Source of the DNA: Pseudoflavonifractor phocaeensis
Lineage (GTDB): Bacteria > Bacillota > Clostridia > Oscillospirales > Oscillospiraceae
Direction of reading: 5' to 3'
Assembly: GCF_021531815.1 (NCBI RefSeq)
Contig: NZ_JADYUM010000007.1
Span: 1 to 64,000 of the forward strand
DNA length: 64,000 bases
The notes beneath the pieces are model-generated. The model worked only from the letters and a program-made list of their open reading frames with translations, ran no database searches and had not been told where the DNA came from. Positions 40,124 through 49,200 of this stretch are shown piece by piece. Made by a program: the position numbers and the translations under genes. Each line of letters starts with the position of its first letter. The first letter of the stretch is position 1.

Positions 40124-42738
40124 GCTTTTCGTATCCGGAGCAGGAAACGAAAGCCCTGGACGGCCTGTCCCTGCGGGTGCCTCAGGGGGCGTTTCTGGTC
40201 CTGTGCGGCCCCTCCGGCTGCGGCAAATCCACCCTTCTGCGTCAGCTCAAGACGGTCCTGGCCCCCCACGGAGACAGGACCGGGACGGTCCTGTTTGAAG
40301 GGACGCCCCTGGAGCAGCTGGACCTGCGCGCCCAGAGCCGGAAGATCGGATTTGTGCAGCAAGATCCGGAGAGCCAGGTGGTGACGGATAAGGTGTGGCA
40401 TGAGCTGGCCTTCGGCCTGGAGAGCCTGGGTTGCGACACGCCCACCATCCGCCGCAGGGTGGCCGAAATGGCCTCCTTTTTCGGCATCCAGAATTGGTTT
40501 TATCAAAATGTCAATGAGCTGTCCGGCGGACAGAAGCAGCTGTTGAACCTGGCTTCCGTTATGGTCATGCAGCCCTCGGTGCTGATCCTGGACGAACCCA
40601 CCAGCCAGCTGGACCCCATCGCGGCGTCGGATTTTCTGGCCGCCCTGGGCAGGATCAACCGGGAGCTGGGCACCACCATCATCCTGACGGAGCACCGCCT
40701 GGAGGACGCCTTCCCCCTGGCCACGGACGTGGCCGTCATGGACCGGGGACGGCTGGTCTGCGCCGGTTCCCCCGGCCAGGTGGGGGCGGAGCTGAAGGAC
40801 GGGGACCCGGCCATGTTCCTGGCCATGCCTACCGCCATGCGGGTGTGGGCGGCGGTGGAGGACCGGGGAGAATGTCCCGTGACGGTCCGGGAGGGCCGGG
40901 ACTGGCTGGCCGGGTACGCGGCGGACCACCCCCTCCGGGAACTGCCCCCGGAGCCGTGTCCCGGCTGTCCCGGCGAAACCGTCCTGGAGGCCCGGGACCT
41001 CTGGTTCAAATATGAAAAGGACATGCCCGACGTGGTGAAGGGGCTGAACCTGTCTGTCAGAAGGGGCGAATTTCTGGCCCTGCTGGGGGGCAACGGCACG
41101 GGGAAATCCACCAGCCTGAAGCTGATGGCCGGCCTGCTGCGGCCCTACCGGGGCCAGCTGCGGCGGACGGGCCGCGTAGGAGTCCTGCCCCAGAATCCCC
41201 AGACCCTGTTTGTGAAGAAAACGGTCCGGGAGGACCTGTTTGAGGTCTTCCGGGGCCGGGAAGACAGCCCCTCCGGCCGGGAGGCCCGGGTGGCCGGGAC
41301 CGTACGCCTCTGCGGACTGGAGGAGTTGTTGGACCGCCACCCCTACGACCTGTCCGGCGGGGAGCAGCAGCGCGCGGCGCTGGCCAAGGTCCTGCTTTTG
41401 GAACCGGATATTTTGCTGCTGGACGAGCCCACCAAGGGGCTGGACGCGGAATTCAAGCAGCGGTTCGGGGAGATCCTGGAGGCGCTGCTCCGCCGGGGGA
41501 CAGCCGTCCTGATGGTGAGCCATGACATTGAGTTCTGCGCCTGCCGCGCCTACCGGTGCGCCCTGTTGTTTGACGGGAGCATCGTCACGGAGGGACCGCC
41601 CCGGCGCTTCTTTTCGGGGAACAGCTTCTATACCACCGCCGCCAACCGCATGGCCCGGGGCCTGGTCCCGGAGGCCGTGACCGCCGGGGACGTGATCGCC
41701 GCCTGCGGGGGAAAATTGCCCCCCGCCCCCGCGCTGCCGGAGGACAGCCGGCCTTTGCCGGAGCCGGAGGAAGGCCCGGAGGGGGCTGCGCCCGGCCCCC
41801 TTCCCCGGTGGCGGAAGCTCCTGGCGGCTGTGTCCGGGCTTGTCACCGCCGTCCTGTTTCTCCATATCCTGGGGGTCACCGACCTGACGGCCCTGATCGC
41901 CCCGGAGGGCGCCACCTCCCTGGCCGGCGGACAGCTCCGGCTGTACGGCGGAATGCTCCTGTCCCTGCTGGTCTTCGCCCTGTCCGTCTCCCGCCGGAGC
42001 TGCCCCCCGGAGCACCTGGCCCCCAAGCCGGCGGAAAAACGGGCCCTCTCCAAGCGCACCATGGCGGCGGCGCTGATCCTGCTGTTGATCCCCCTGACCC
42101 TGTTTGTGGGCGAAACCTACCTGGGGGGGAGAAAATACTATTTTATCTCCCTGCTCATCCTGCTGGAGTGCATGCTCCCCTTCTTTCTGGTCTTTGAACA
42201 CCGGAAGCCCCAGGCCCGGGAACTGGTGGTCATCGCGGTGCTCTGCGCCATTGGCGTGGCGGGCAGGGCGGCGTTTTTCATGCTGCCCCAGTTCAAGCCG
42301 GTGATCGCCCTGACCATCATCGCCGGCGTGGCCTTCGGCGGCGAGACGGGGTTCCTGGTGGGGGCGATGACCATGCTGGTCTCCAACATCCTGTTCGGAC
42401 AGGGACCGTGGACGCCCTGGCAGATGTTCGCCATGGGCATCATCGGCTTTCTGGCCGGGGTGCTGTTCCGCAGGGGCTGGCTGCGCCGCTCCAGAGGGTC
42501 CCTGTGTGTCTTCGGCGCCCTGGCGGCGGTGCTGGTCTACGGGGGGATCATGAATCTGGCCTCGGCCCTCCTGTGGGCGGGGGAGCTCAACGGGAAGATC
42601 ATCCTGGCCTACTATATCTCCGGCTTTCCGGTGGACTGTATCCAGGCGGCGGCCACCGCCCTGTTTCTCTGGTTCGCGGCGGAGCCCATGCTGGAAAAGA
42701 TGGACCGTTTGAAAGTGAAATACGGCCTGATCCGGTAA
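40096..42738 (+). CDS. ECF transporter: two ATPases fused to the S component (CbrU-CbrT-like)
   Basis: An 880-residue fusion. ABC domain 1 (1-270) has GPSGCGKST, ELSGGQKQLLNLAS and ILDEPTSQLDP. ABC domain 2 (about 295-560) has GGNGTGKST, LSGGEQQRAALAK and LLDEPTKGLD. After a Pro/Glu-rich linker (about 575-610) come about eight membrane segments. The last six resemble an ECF S component (ARELVVIAVLCAIGVAGRAAFF, AGVAFGGETGFLVGAMTMLVSN, WTPWQMFAMGIIGFLAGVLF); the first two are an extra pair. Start ATG 40096 follows GGGAGG and lies inside the EcfT gene. The riboswitch and the B12-binding-like neighbours point to corrinoid as substrate. Fusion of both ATPases and the S subunit is unusual. Confidence 0.85.
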   Translation: METFAIRDLSFSYPEQETKALDGLSLRVPQGAFLVLCGPSGCGKSTLLRQLKTVLAPHGDRTGTVLFEGTPLEQLDLRAQSRKIGFVQQDPESQVVTDKVWHELAFGLESLGCDTPTIRRRVAEMASFFGIQNWFYQNVNELSGGQKQLLNLASVMVMQPSVLILDEPTSQLDPIAASDFLAALGRINRELGTTIILTEHRLEDAFPLATDVAVMDRGRLVCAGSPGQVGAELKDGDPAMFLAMPTAMRVWAAVEDRGECPVTVREGRDWLAGYAADHPLRELPPEPCPGCPGETVLEARDLWFKYEKDMPDVVKGLNLSVRRGEFLALLGGNGTGKSTSLKLMAGLLRPYRGQLRRTGRVGVLPQNPQTLFVKKTVREDLFEVFRGREDSPSGREARVAGTVRLCGLEELLDRHPYDLSGGEQQRAALAKVLLLEPDILLLDEPTKGLDAEFKQRFGEILEALLRRGTAVLMVSHDIEFCACRAYRCALLFDGSIVTEGPPRRFFSGNSFYTTAANRMARGLVPEAVTAGDVIAACGGKLPPAPALPEDSRPLPEPEEGPEGAAPGPLPRWRKLLAAVSGLVTAVLFLHILGVTDLTALIAPEGATSLAGGQLRLYGGMLLSLLVFALSVSRRSCPPEHLAPKPAEKRALSKRTMAAALILLLIPLTLFVGETYLGGRKYYFISLLILLECMLPFFLVFEHRKPQARELVVIAVLCAIGVAGRAAFFMLPQFKPVIALTIIAGVAFGGETGFLVGAMTMLVSNILFGQGPWTPWQMFAMGIIGFLAGVLFRRGWLRRSRGSLCVFGALAAVLVYGGIMNLASALLWAGELNGKIILAYYISGFPVDCIQAAATALFLWFAAEPMLEKMDRLKVKYGLIR

Positions 42739-42743
42739 TGGAG

Positions 42744-42782
42744 GGACCCGCGGTGTTTGAAACGCCGCGGGTCCGCTTTTCT
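42744..42782 (+). terminator. Terminator of the ECF operon
   Basis: GGACCCGCGG and CCGCGGGTCC form the stem, followed by GCTTTTC. Confidence 0.8.
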
Positions 42783-42894
42783 CGGGATGCTCCCGGCTTC
42801 GTGAAAATTCATAAAGCGGACTGCCCTGGGGGCGGGTGTTTCTCCACGGGTGAACGAAAAGGGAGGAAACTGGAAAATTTTCTGAAAACCGCTC

Positions 42895-42923
42895 TTGACA
42901 CCGGCGGTTAGCGGTGGTAAACT
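42895..42923 (+). promoter_or_regulatory. feo operon promoter
   Basis: TTGACA (42895-42900), exactly 17 bases, TAAACT (42918-42923). The metal-box dyads start about 15 bases downstream. Confidence 0.8.
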
Positions 42924-42937
42924 GTAGCCGGTTTGAA

Positions 42938-42955
42938 GGTTAGAAATGGCTAACC
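42938..42955 (+). promoter_or_regulatory. Metalloregulator operator 1 (DtxR/IdeR-like dyad)
   Basis: GGTTAGAAATGGCTAACC is an 18-bp dyad with arms GGTTAG/CTAACC, close to the DtxR-family consensus half-site. It sits around the likely transcription start. Confidence 0.7.
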
Positions 42956-42972
42956 TAAATTTTTGCAGGAGA

Positions 42973-42988
42973 GTTAGATTTGGCTAAC
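42973..42988 (+). promoter_or_regulatory. Metalloregulator operator 2
   Basis: GTTAGATTTGGCTAAC, same arms as operator 1 and 34 bp further on, directly before the feoA ribosome site. Confidence 0.7.
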
Positions 42989-43007
42989 TTTGGAAGGAAG
43001 CGATGGT

Positions 43008-43220
43008 ATGATGCCGCTGACAATGGCAAAAAGGGGAGAGACGGTCACCATCCGCAAGATCACCGGGAGGGACGAGGTGCGCCAGCACCTGGCGGAGCTG
43101 GGCTTTGTGGTGGACAGCGACGTGACGGTGGTCAGCGAGATCGCCGGAAACCTGATCCTGCAGGTGAAGGACAGCCGGGTGGCGCTGGACAGCACCATGG
43201 CCAACCGCATTATGATCTGA
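43008..43220 (+). CDS. feoA: FeoA-family protein (first copy)
   Basis: A 70-residue SH3-like FeoA protein: LTMAKRGETVTIRKITG, HLAELGFVVDSDVTVVS, NLILQVKDSRVALDS, MANRIMI. FeoA proteins assist FeoB in ferrous iron uptake at the inner membrane face. GGAAGGAAG (42992-43000) precedes two adjacent in-frame ATGs, 43008 and 43011; either could be used. It is the first gene of the operon and lies directly after two metal-box dyads. Confidence 0.9.
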   Translation: MMPLTMAKRGETVTIRKITGRDEVRQHLAELGFVVDSDVTVVSEIAGNLILQVKDSRVALDSTMANRIMI

Positions 43221-43299
43221 GACAACGCCCTGATCCCGTAAATCGGGGTTTGGCGCGTGGGCAAATACGCTATTTTTGTATCAGAGGAGGAGCGCGAGT

Positions 43300-43521
43300 A
43301 TGAAAACACTGAAAGAGGCAAAGGTGGGCGAGACCGTCACCGTGGTGAAGCTCCACGGCGAGGGCCCTGTGAAGCGCCGCATCATGGACATGGGCATCAC
43401 CAAGGGCGTGGAGATCTTCGTACGCAAGGTGGCCCCTCTGGGCGACCCCATGGAGCTGAATGTCCGGGGCTATGAGCTGTCTGTCCGCAAGGCGGACGCG
43501 GAGATGATCGAGGTCCAGTAA
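43300..43521 (+). CDS. feoA: FeoA-family protein (second copy)
   Basis: A 73-residue FeoA protein (KTLKEAKVGETVTVVKLHGEG, RRIMDMGITKGVEIFVRKVAPLGDPMELNV, GYELSVRKADAEMIEV). It has the conserved GDPMEL pattern that the first copy lacks (there NLILQVKDSRV), so this copy is the more canonical one. GGAGGAG precedes ATG 43300. Tandem feoA genes before feoB are common in Firmicutes. Confidence 0.92.
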   Translation: MKTLKEAKVGETVTVVKLHGEGPVKRRIMDMGITKGVEIFVRKVAPLGDPMELNVRGYELSVRKADAEMIEVQ

Positions 43522-43561
43522 AACCGGGGCGGTGAAAGGCCGCCTATGATTCAGAGGAGAA

Positions 43562-43577
43562 GTTAGCTTTTGCTAAC
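43562..43577 (+). promoter_or_regulatory. Metalloregulator operator 3, internal, before feoB
   Basis: GTTAGCTTTTGCTAAC is a perfect 6+6 dyad with the same arms as operators 1 and 2, lying in the 75-base gap before feoB. A bound repressor here could block elongation or an internal promoter. Confidence 0.7.
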
Positions 43578-43596
43578 ATTTTGAAAGGAGAGCGCT

Positions 43597-45789
43597 ATGG
43601 AGATCAAAATTGCGCTGGCGGGCAACCCGAACTGCGGCAAGACCACCCTGTTCAATGCCCTGACCGGCTCCAACCAGTACGTGGGCAACTGGCCCGGCGT
43701 CACGGTGGAAAAGAAGGAGGGACATCTGCGTGGCCATAAGGACGTGGTCATCCAGGACCTGCCCGGCATTTACTCCCTGTCCCCCTACACCCTGGAGGAA
43801 GTGGTGGCCCGGAACTATCTGGTGAAGGAAAAGCCCGACGCCATCCTGAACATTGTGGACGGCACCAACATCGAGCGGAACCTGTACCTCACCACCCAGC
43901 TCATCGAGCTGGGCCTGCCTGTGGTGGTGGCGGTGAACATGATCGACCTGGTGCGGAAGAACGGCGACGCCATCGACCTTGCCAAACTGGGCGCGGCCCT
44001 GGGCTGTGAAGTGGTGGAGATGAGCGCACTGAAGGGTGAGGGCGGCCTGGAGGCCGCGGAGAAGGCGGTGGCTCTGGCCCAGAACCGCAAGGCCGGGGAG
44101 CTGCCTCATGTGTTCACCGGCAGCGTGGAGCACGCCCTGGCCCACATCGAGGAGTCCATCCAGGGCAAGGTGGAGGAGAGCTACCTCCGCTGGTACGCCA
44201 TCAAGCTCTTTGAGCGGGATGAGAAAGTGCTGGAGGACCTGAATCTGGACCAGGACCTGGCCACGCACCTGGAGGAGCACATCGCCGACTGTGAGCGGGA
44301 ATTGGATGACGATGCCGAGAGCATCATCACCAACCAGCGCTATGCCTACATCAACAGCGTGGTCACCAAGGCGGTGAAGAAAAAGGCCGCCAAGGGCAGC
44401 CTGTCCACCTCCGACAAGATCGACCAGATCGTCACCAACCGCGTCCTGGCCCTGCCCATCTTCGCGGTGGTCATGTTCTGTATCTACGCCATCGCCATGG
44501 GCGGCTGGCCCGTCTCCATCGGCACCATGGCCACCGACTGGGCCAACGACGTCCTGTTCGGCGAGATTGTCCCCGGCGCCGTGGACGGCATCCTGGCGGC
44601 TTTGAACGTTGCCGAGGACGGCGTGCTGTACAGCCTGATCCAGGACGGCATCGTGGCCGGCGTGGGCGCGGTGCTGGGCTTTGTGCCCCAGATGCTGGTG
44701 CTGTTCTTCCTGCTGGCCATTGTGGAGGACATCGGCTACATGGCCCGTGTCGCCTTCATCATGGACCGGATCTTCCGCCGCTTTGGCCTGTCCGGCAAGA
44801 GCTTCATCCCCATGCTGGTGGCCACCGGCTGCGGCGTCCCCGGCGTCATGGCCTCCCGCACCATCGAGCAGGACCGGGACCGGAAGATGACCGTCATGAC
44901 CACCTGCTTCATCCCCTGCGGCGCCAAGCTGCCCATCATCGGCCTGATCGCCGGCGCCATCTTCGGCGGCTCCGCCTGGGTGGCCACCTCCTGTTACTTC
45001 ATCGGCGTGGCCTCTGTCATCCTCTCCGGCATTATGCTGAAGAAGTTCAAGGCCTTTGCCGGCGAGCCTGCTCCCTTCGTCATGGAGCTGCCCGCCTACC
45101 ATGTGCCCTCCGCCAATAACGTCCTGCGGGCCACCTGGGAGCGGGGCTGGTCCTTCATCAAGCGGGCCGGCACCATCATCCTGCTGAGCTCCATCGTCAT
45201 CTGGTTCCTCCAGGGCTTCGGCTTCGAGGGCGGCGCCTTCGGCATGGTGGAGGAGCAGGACAACTCCCTGCTGGCCGCCATCGGCAGCGCCCTCTGCTTC
45301 CTCTTCGCTCCCCTGGGCTTCGGCAACTGGCGGGCCACGGTGGCCACCATCACCGGCCTGGTGGCCAAGGAGGAAGTGGTCAATACCTTCGGCATCCTGT
45401 ACCACTTCAACGGCGAGCTCAGCGAGGCGGGCGACGAGATCTGGTCCCTGGTGGCCGCCGACTACACCGCCATTTCCGCTTACAGCTTTATGATCTTCAA
45501 CCTGCTGTGCGCCCCCTGCTTCGCCGCCATGGGCGCCATCAAGCGGGAGATGAACAACGTGAAGTGGACCCTGGGCGCCATCGGCTATATGTGCCTGTGG
45601 GCCTATGTGGTGGCCCTGATCGTCTATCAGCTCGGCGGCCTGGTGACCGGCGAGGTGGCCTTCGGCCTCGGCACTGCAGCGGCCGCGGCGCTGGTGGCAG
45701 CCATCCTGTACCTGCTGTTCCGCAAGGGCTACCAGCCCGACAGGGACACCCGTCATCTGACCTCCGTGGCCGCTGCCGCCGCGAAGTAA
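43597..45789 (+). CDS. feoB: Ferrous iron transporter FeoB
   Basis: A 730-residue protein. The N-terminal G domain has G1 GNPNCGKTTLFNALTG, G2 VGNWPGVTVEKKEG, G3 DLPGIYSLSPYT and G4 NMIDL; a helical GDI-like domain follows (about 160-270). The membrane part has two Gate motifs, with GCGVPGVMASRTIEQDRDRKMT, FIPCGAKLPII and CAPCFAAMGAIKREM. The Cys residues in CGVPG and PCGAK are those usually implicated in transport. It imports Fe2+ at the cell membrane. AAAGGAGAG precedes the ATG. Confidence 0.97.
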   Translation: MEIKIALAGNPNCGKTTLFNALTGSNQYVGNWPGVTVEKKEGHLRGHKDVVIQDLPGIYSLSPYTLEEVVARNYLVKEKPDAILNIVDGTNIERNLYLTTQLIELGLPVVVAVNMIDLVRKNGDAIDLAKLGAALGCEVVEMSALKGEGGLEAAEKAVALAQNRKAGELPHVFTGSVEHALAHIEESIQGKVEESYLRWYAIKLFERDEKVLEDLNLDQDLATHLEEHIADCERELDDDAESIITNQRYAYINSVVTKAVKKKAAKGSLSTSDKIDQIVTNRVLALPIFAVVMFCIYAIAMGGWPVSIGTMATDWANDVLFGEIVPGAVDGILAALNVAEDGVLYSLIQDGIVAGVGAVLGFVPQMLVLFFLLAIVEDIGYMARVAFIMDRIFRRFGLSGKSFIPMLVATGCGVPGVMASRTIEQDRDRKMTVMTTCFIPCGAKLPIIGLIAGAIFGGSAWVATSCYFIGVASVILSGIMLKKFKAFAGEPAPFVMELPAYHVPSANNVLRATWERGWSFIKRAGTIILLSSIVIWFLQGFGFEGGAFGMVEEQDNSLLAAIGSALCFLFAPLGFGNWRATVATITGLVAKEEVVNTFGILYHFNGELSEAGDEIWSLVAADYTAISAYSFMIFNLLCAPCFAAMGAIKREMNNVKWTLGAIGYMCLWAYVVALIVYQLGGLVTGEVAFGLGTAAAAALVAAILYLLFRKGYQPDRDTRHLTSVAAAAAK

Positions 45790-45808
45790 CGGAAAGGAGC
45801 CCGTGACA

Positions 45809-45955
45809 ATGCCCGCTATTCTGGGAAACCTGATCGTGATCGCGGTCCTGGCCATTGTGGTGGCCCTGGCGGTCCGCTCCCTGTGGAGGGAGCACAAGAA
45901 GGGCGGCTGCTGCGGCGGAAACTGTTCCGGCTGCAAAAGCTGCCATATGAAATAA
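45809..45955 (+). CDS. FeoB-associated Cys-rich membrane protein
   Basis: A 48-residue protein: an N-terminal membrane helix (ILGNLIVIAVLAIVVALAVRSLW), then a short basic stretch and a Cys-rich tail CCGGNCSGCKSCHMK with five cysteines. This fits the FeoB-associated (FeoC-position) family found after feoB in Firmicutes, which may bind iron or a cluster. AAAGGAG lies 10 to 15 bases before the ATG and feoB ends 19 bases upstream. The frame is short but the motif pattern makes it convincing. Confidence 0.85.
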   Translation: MPAILGNLIVIAVLAIVVALAVRSLWREHKKGGCCGGNCSGCKSCHMK

Positions 45956-45962
45956 CGCCTGG

Positions 45963-46006
45963 AAAAAGGAGGCGCGGACAGGGGAAAACGGTCCGCGCCT
46001 CCTTTC
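45963..46006 (+). terminator. feo operon terminator
   Basis: GGAGGCGCGGAC pairs with GTCCGCGCCTCC, followed by only TTTCC. Confidence 0.65.
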
Positions 46007-46026
46007 CGCACAACGAGGATAAAATC

Positions 46027-46055
46027 TTGAAAAACGGCATCTGACATGGTACAAT
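46027..46055 (+). promoter_or_regulatory. Promoter upstream of smc
   Basis: TTGAAA (46027-46032), 17 bases, TACAAT (46050-46055). It implies an smc leader of about 190 bases, in which I see no gene or known riboswitch. Confidence 0.7.
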
Positions 46056-46253
46056 AAACTGCTATGTCAGATTTCTTTTTCCGGCCGGAGAGATGGAAAT
46101 GGGCCGCGGCACCGGAAGCCGGACCGCGCCGCCTTTTGCACCGCCGGGCCGGCAGGCCGTTACGAACAGACGCGAGGTTGCATAGACGTCAGAGGCCTCG
46201 AACCCCTTGAAATAAGGGAATATTAAAACTTTTCAAAGGAAAGAGGGGCGTTT

Positions 46254-49200
46254 ATGTACCTGCGGGCACTGGAAATTCAAGGTTTCAAGTCGTTCCCGGA
46301 CAAGACGGTGCTCACCTTCGGCGAGGACATCACCGCCATCGTGGGTCCCAACGGGTCCGGCAAATCCAATATCTCCGACGCCATCCGCTGGGTCATGGGG
46401 GAGCAGTCCACCCGGGCCCTCCGGGGGGGCAAGATGGAGGACGTGATCTTCGGCGGCACCGCCAAGCGGAAGCAGACGGGGTACGCCGAGGTGTCCCTGG
46501 TGCTGGACAACACCTCCCATATCTTCGACATGGAGGAGTCCGAGGTGATGGTCACCCGGCGGTATTACCGCTCCGGGGAGAGCGAATACTATATCAACCG
46601 CCGCTCCGTCCGCCTGAAGGACGTGAACGAGCTGTTTATGGATACCGGCCTGGGCCGGGAGGGCTATTCCATCATCGGACAGGGCAAGATCGACGAGATC
46701 CTGTCCGTCAAGTCCTCCGACCGCCGGGAGGTCTTTGAGGAGGCGGCGGGTATCTCCCGCTACCGCCACCGGAAGGAGGAGGCCGAGCGGAAGCTGGAGC
46801 GCACTGACGAGAATCTGGTGCGCATCAACGACAAGATCGCCGAGCTGGAACTCCAGGTGGAGCCCCTGCGGGAGCAGAGCGAGAAGGCCAAGAAGTACCT
46901 GGTCCTCCGGGACGAGCTGCGGGGGCTGGAGATCTCCGTCTGGCTGGACACCCTGGAGCGCATCCGGGCCAATTCCATCAAGGTGGAGGCCGACTATCAG
47001 GAGGCCGTCCGCCAGCAGACCGAGGCCAAGACCGCCCAGGAGAAGGCCTACGCCGCCGCCGAGCAGTGCTCCGGGGAGATGCGGGAGAAGGACGTGGAGA
47101 TCGACCGGCTCCGCTTCGAGATGCAGAGCCGGGAGGCGGACGTCAAGGAGCTGGAGTCGGCGGTGGCTGTGCTGAAAAGCAGCATCCAGCACAACCGGGA
47201 GTCGGCCCAGCGGCTGAAAAGCGACCTGGAGCAGCAGGAGGGCCGGGAGGGCTCCCTGGCCGCCCAGATCGGCCAGCGGAAGGAGCGGCTGGCCCAGATC
47301 GAGGACCAGCTCCGGGAACGCCGGGAGGAGCTGACCGCCAAGAGCGGCGAGGCCGAGGAGGCCGCCCGCTCCGCCGGGACCCTGGCCCGGGAGCTGGAGG
47401 CGCTGCGGCAGCGGGAGGACCTGAGCACCGCTGACGCCGCTGAGGCCAAGGCCCTGCTGTCCGCCCTGGCCGCCGCCGCCCAGGAGGTGCTGGACCGGGA
47501 CGAGACCGTCCGCCGGGAGTCCCGGGAGCTGGAGGAGCGGCTGGAGGAGGCCCAAACCGAGACCCGGGCCGCCAGAAAGCAGTATAACGGCGCCGTGGAG
47601 GAGCGGGACGCCGCCCAAAACGTCATCAACGGATACACCCTGCGGGCCCAGTCCCGGCAGAAGAAGGCGGAGCAGCTGAAGGACCGCCGGATGAAGCTCC
47701 AGATGGAGGAGAACGCCCTGGCCTCCCGGATCAAGCTGCTCTCCGAGATGGAGAAGGTCCATGAGGGCTACTCCAAGGCGGTCAAGCTGGTCATGGGGGA
47801 GGCCCAGCGGGGGACGCTGCGCAACATCCACGGCCCGGTGGCCGACCTGTTGAAGGTGCCCGACCAGTACACCGTGGCCATCGAGACCGCCCTGGGGGGC
47901 GCCATGCAGAATATTGTGGTGGACCGGGAGGAGGACGGCAAGGCCGTTATCAACTACCTGAAGCGCCGGGACGGGGGCCGGGCCACCATTCTGCCCATCA
48001 GCTCCATCCGGCCGGGGGAATTGAGAGAGGCGCAGAGCCTGTCCCGGGAGCCCGGCTTTGTGGGGATCGGAGACCGGCTCATCTCCTTCGACCCCAAGTA
48101 TCAGAATGTCTTTTCCAACCTGCTGGGCCGGGTGGCCGTCATGGAAAACCTGGACGCCGCCATCGCCGCCGCCCGGAAATACGGCTATAAGTTCCGTATC
48201 GTCACCCTGGACGGCCAGGTGCTCAACCCCGGCGGCTCTATGACCGGCGGCTCCGCCAGCCGCAGCGCGGGTATCCTCAGCCGGGCCAACGAGCTGGAGC
48301 GGCTGAACCAGCAGATCGTGGGCATCCAGACCCAGGGGGCGGAGGCCTCCCGGGCCCTGGCCGAGGCGGAGCGGGAGTCCACCGCCGCCGCCTATGAGCT
48401 GGAGACCGCCCAGGGCCAGCTGCGCCAGTGGGAGGACGCCATTTTGAAGGCGGAGGCCCTGCTGTCCCACTGTAAAAGCGTGGAGGCGGACCTGGAGCGC
48501 CAGCGGGAGGGCCAGCAGGCCGAGCTGGAGCAGCTGAAGGGCCGCTCCGCCCAGATCGAGAGGGACACCCAGCAGGCCCGGGACCGCATCCGGGAGCTGG
48601 AGGGGGCCGCCGCCGCCCTGAAAAGCGAGGCGGAGGGCAAGGCCAAGGGCCAGAGCGACCTGCAGGAGCGGTCCGCCCGGATCGCCCGGGAGGTGGCCGA
48701 GGTCAACGCCGCCCTGGCCGCCCTGGAGGCGGAGCGGGAGACCATCCGGTCCGCCCTCCGGGAACTGGAGGAGCTGAAAGCCAGCATCGCCGGGGACCGG
48801 GACCAGAGCCAGGCCCGCATGGCGGACTACGAGGCCAAAAACGCCGGATTCGCCCGGGAGATCGCCGAGAAGGAGGAGCGGCTGGCCGCCCTCCGGGGAG
48901 AGAACCAGGGCCGCGCCGGCGCCGTCTCCCGGCTGAACCAGGAGAAGCTGGAGCTGGAGGGCCGGCGGGTCCAGGCCGACCGGGAGGCCCGGGAGAAGAA
49001 CGAGGAGCTGCTGCGCATCGGGGGCGAGGTCTCCCGGCTGGAGCAGAAAAAGGTTTCCTCCTCCATGGAGGAGAAGCAGCTGCTGGACAAGCTCTGGGAG
49101 AACTACGAGCTGTCCCACGAGGCCGCCCGCCAGCAGCGAGTGGAGATCGAGTCGGTCCAGAAGGCCAGCCGCCGCATCGCCGAGCTGAAGCGGGGAATCT

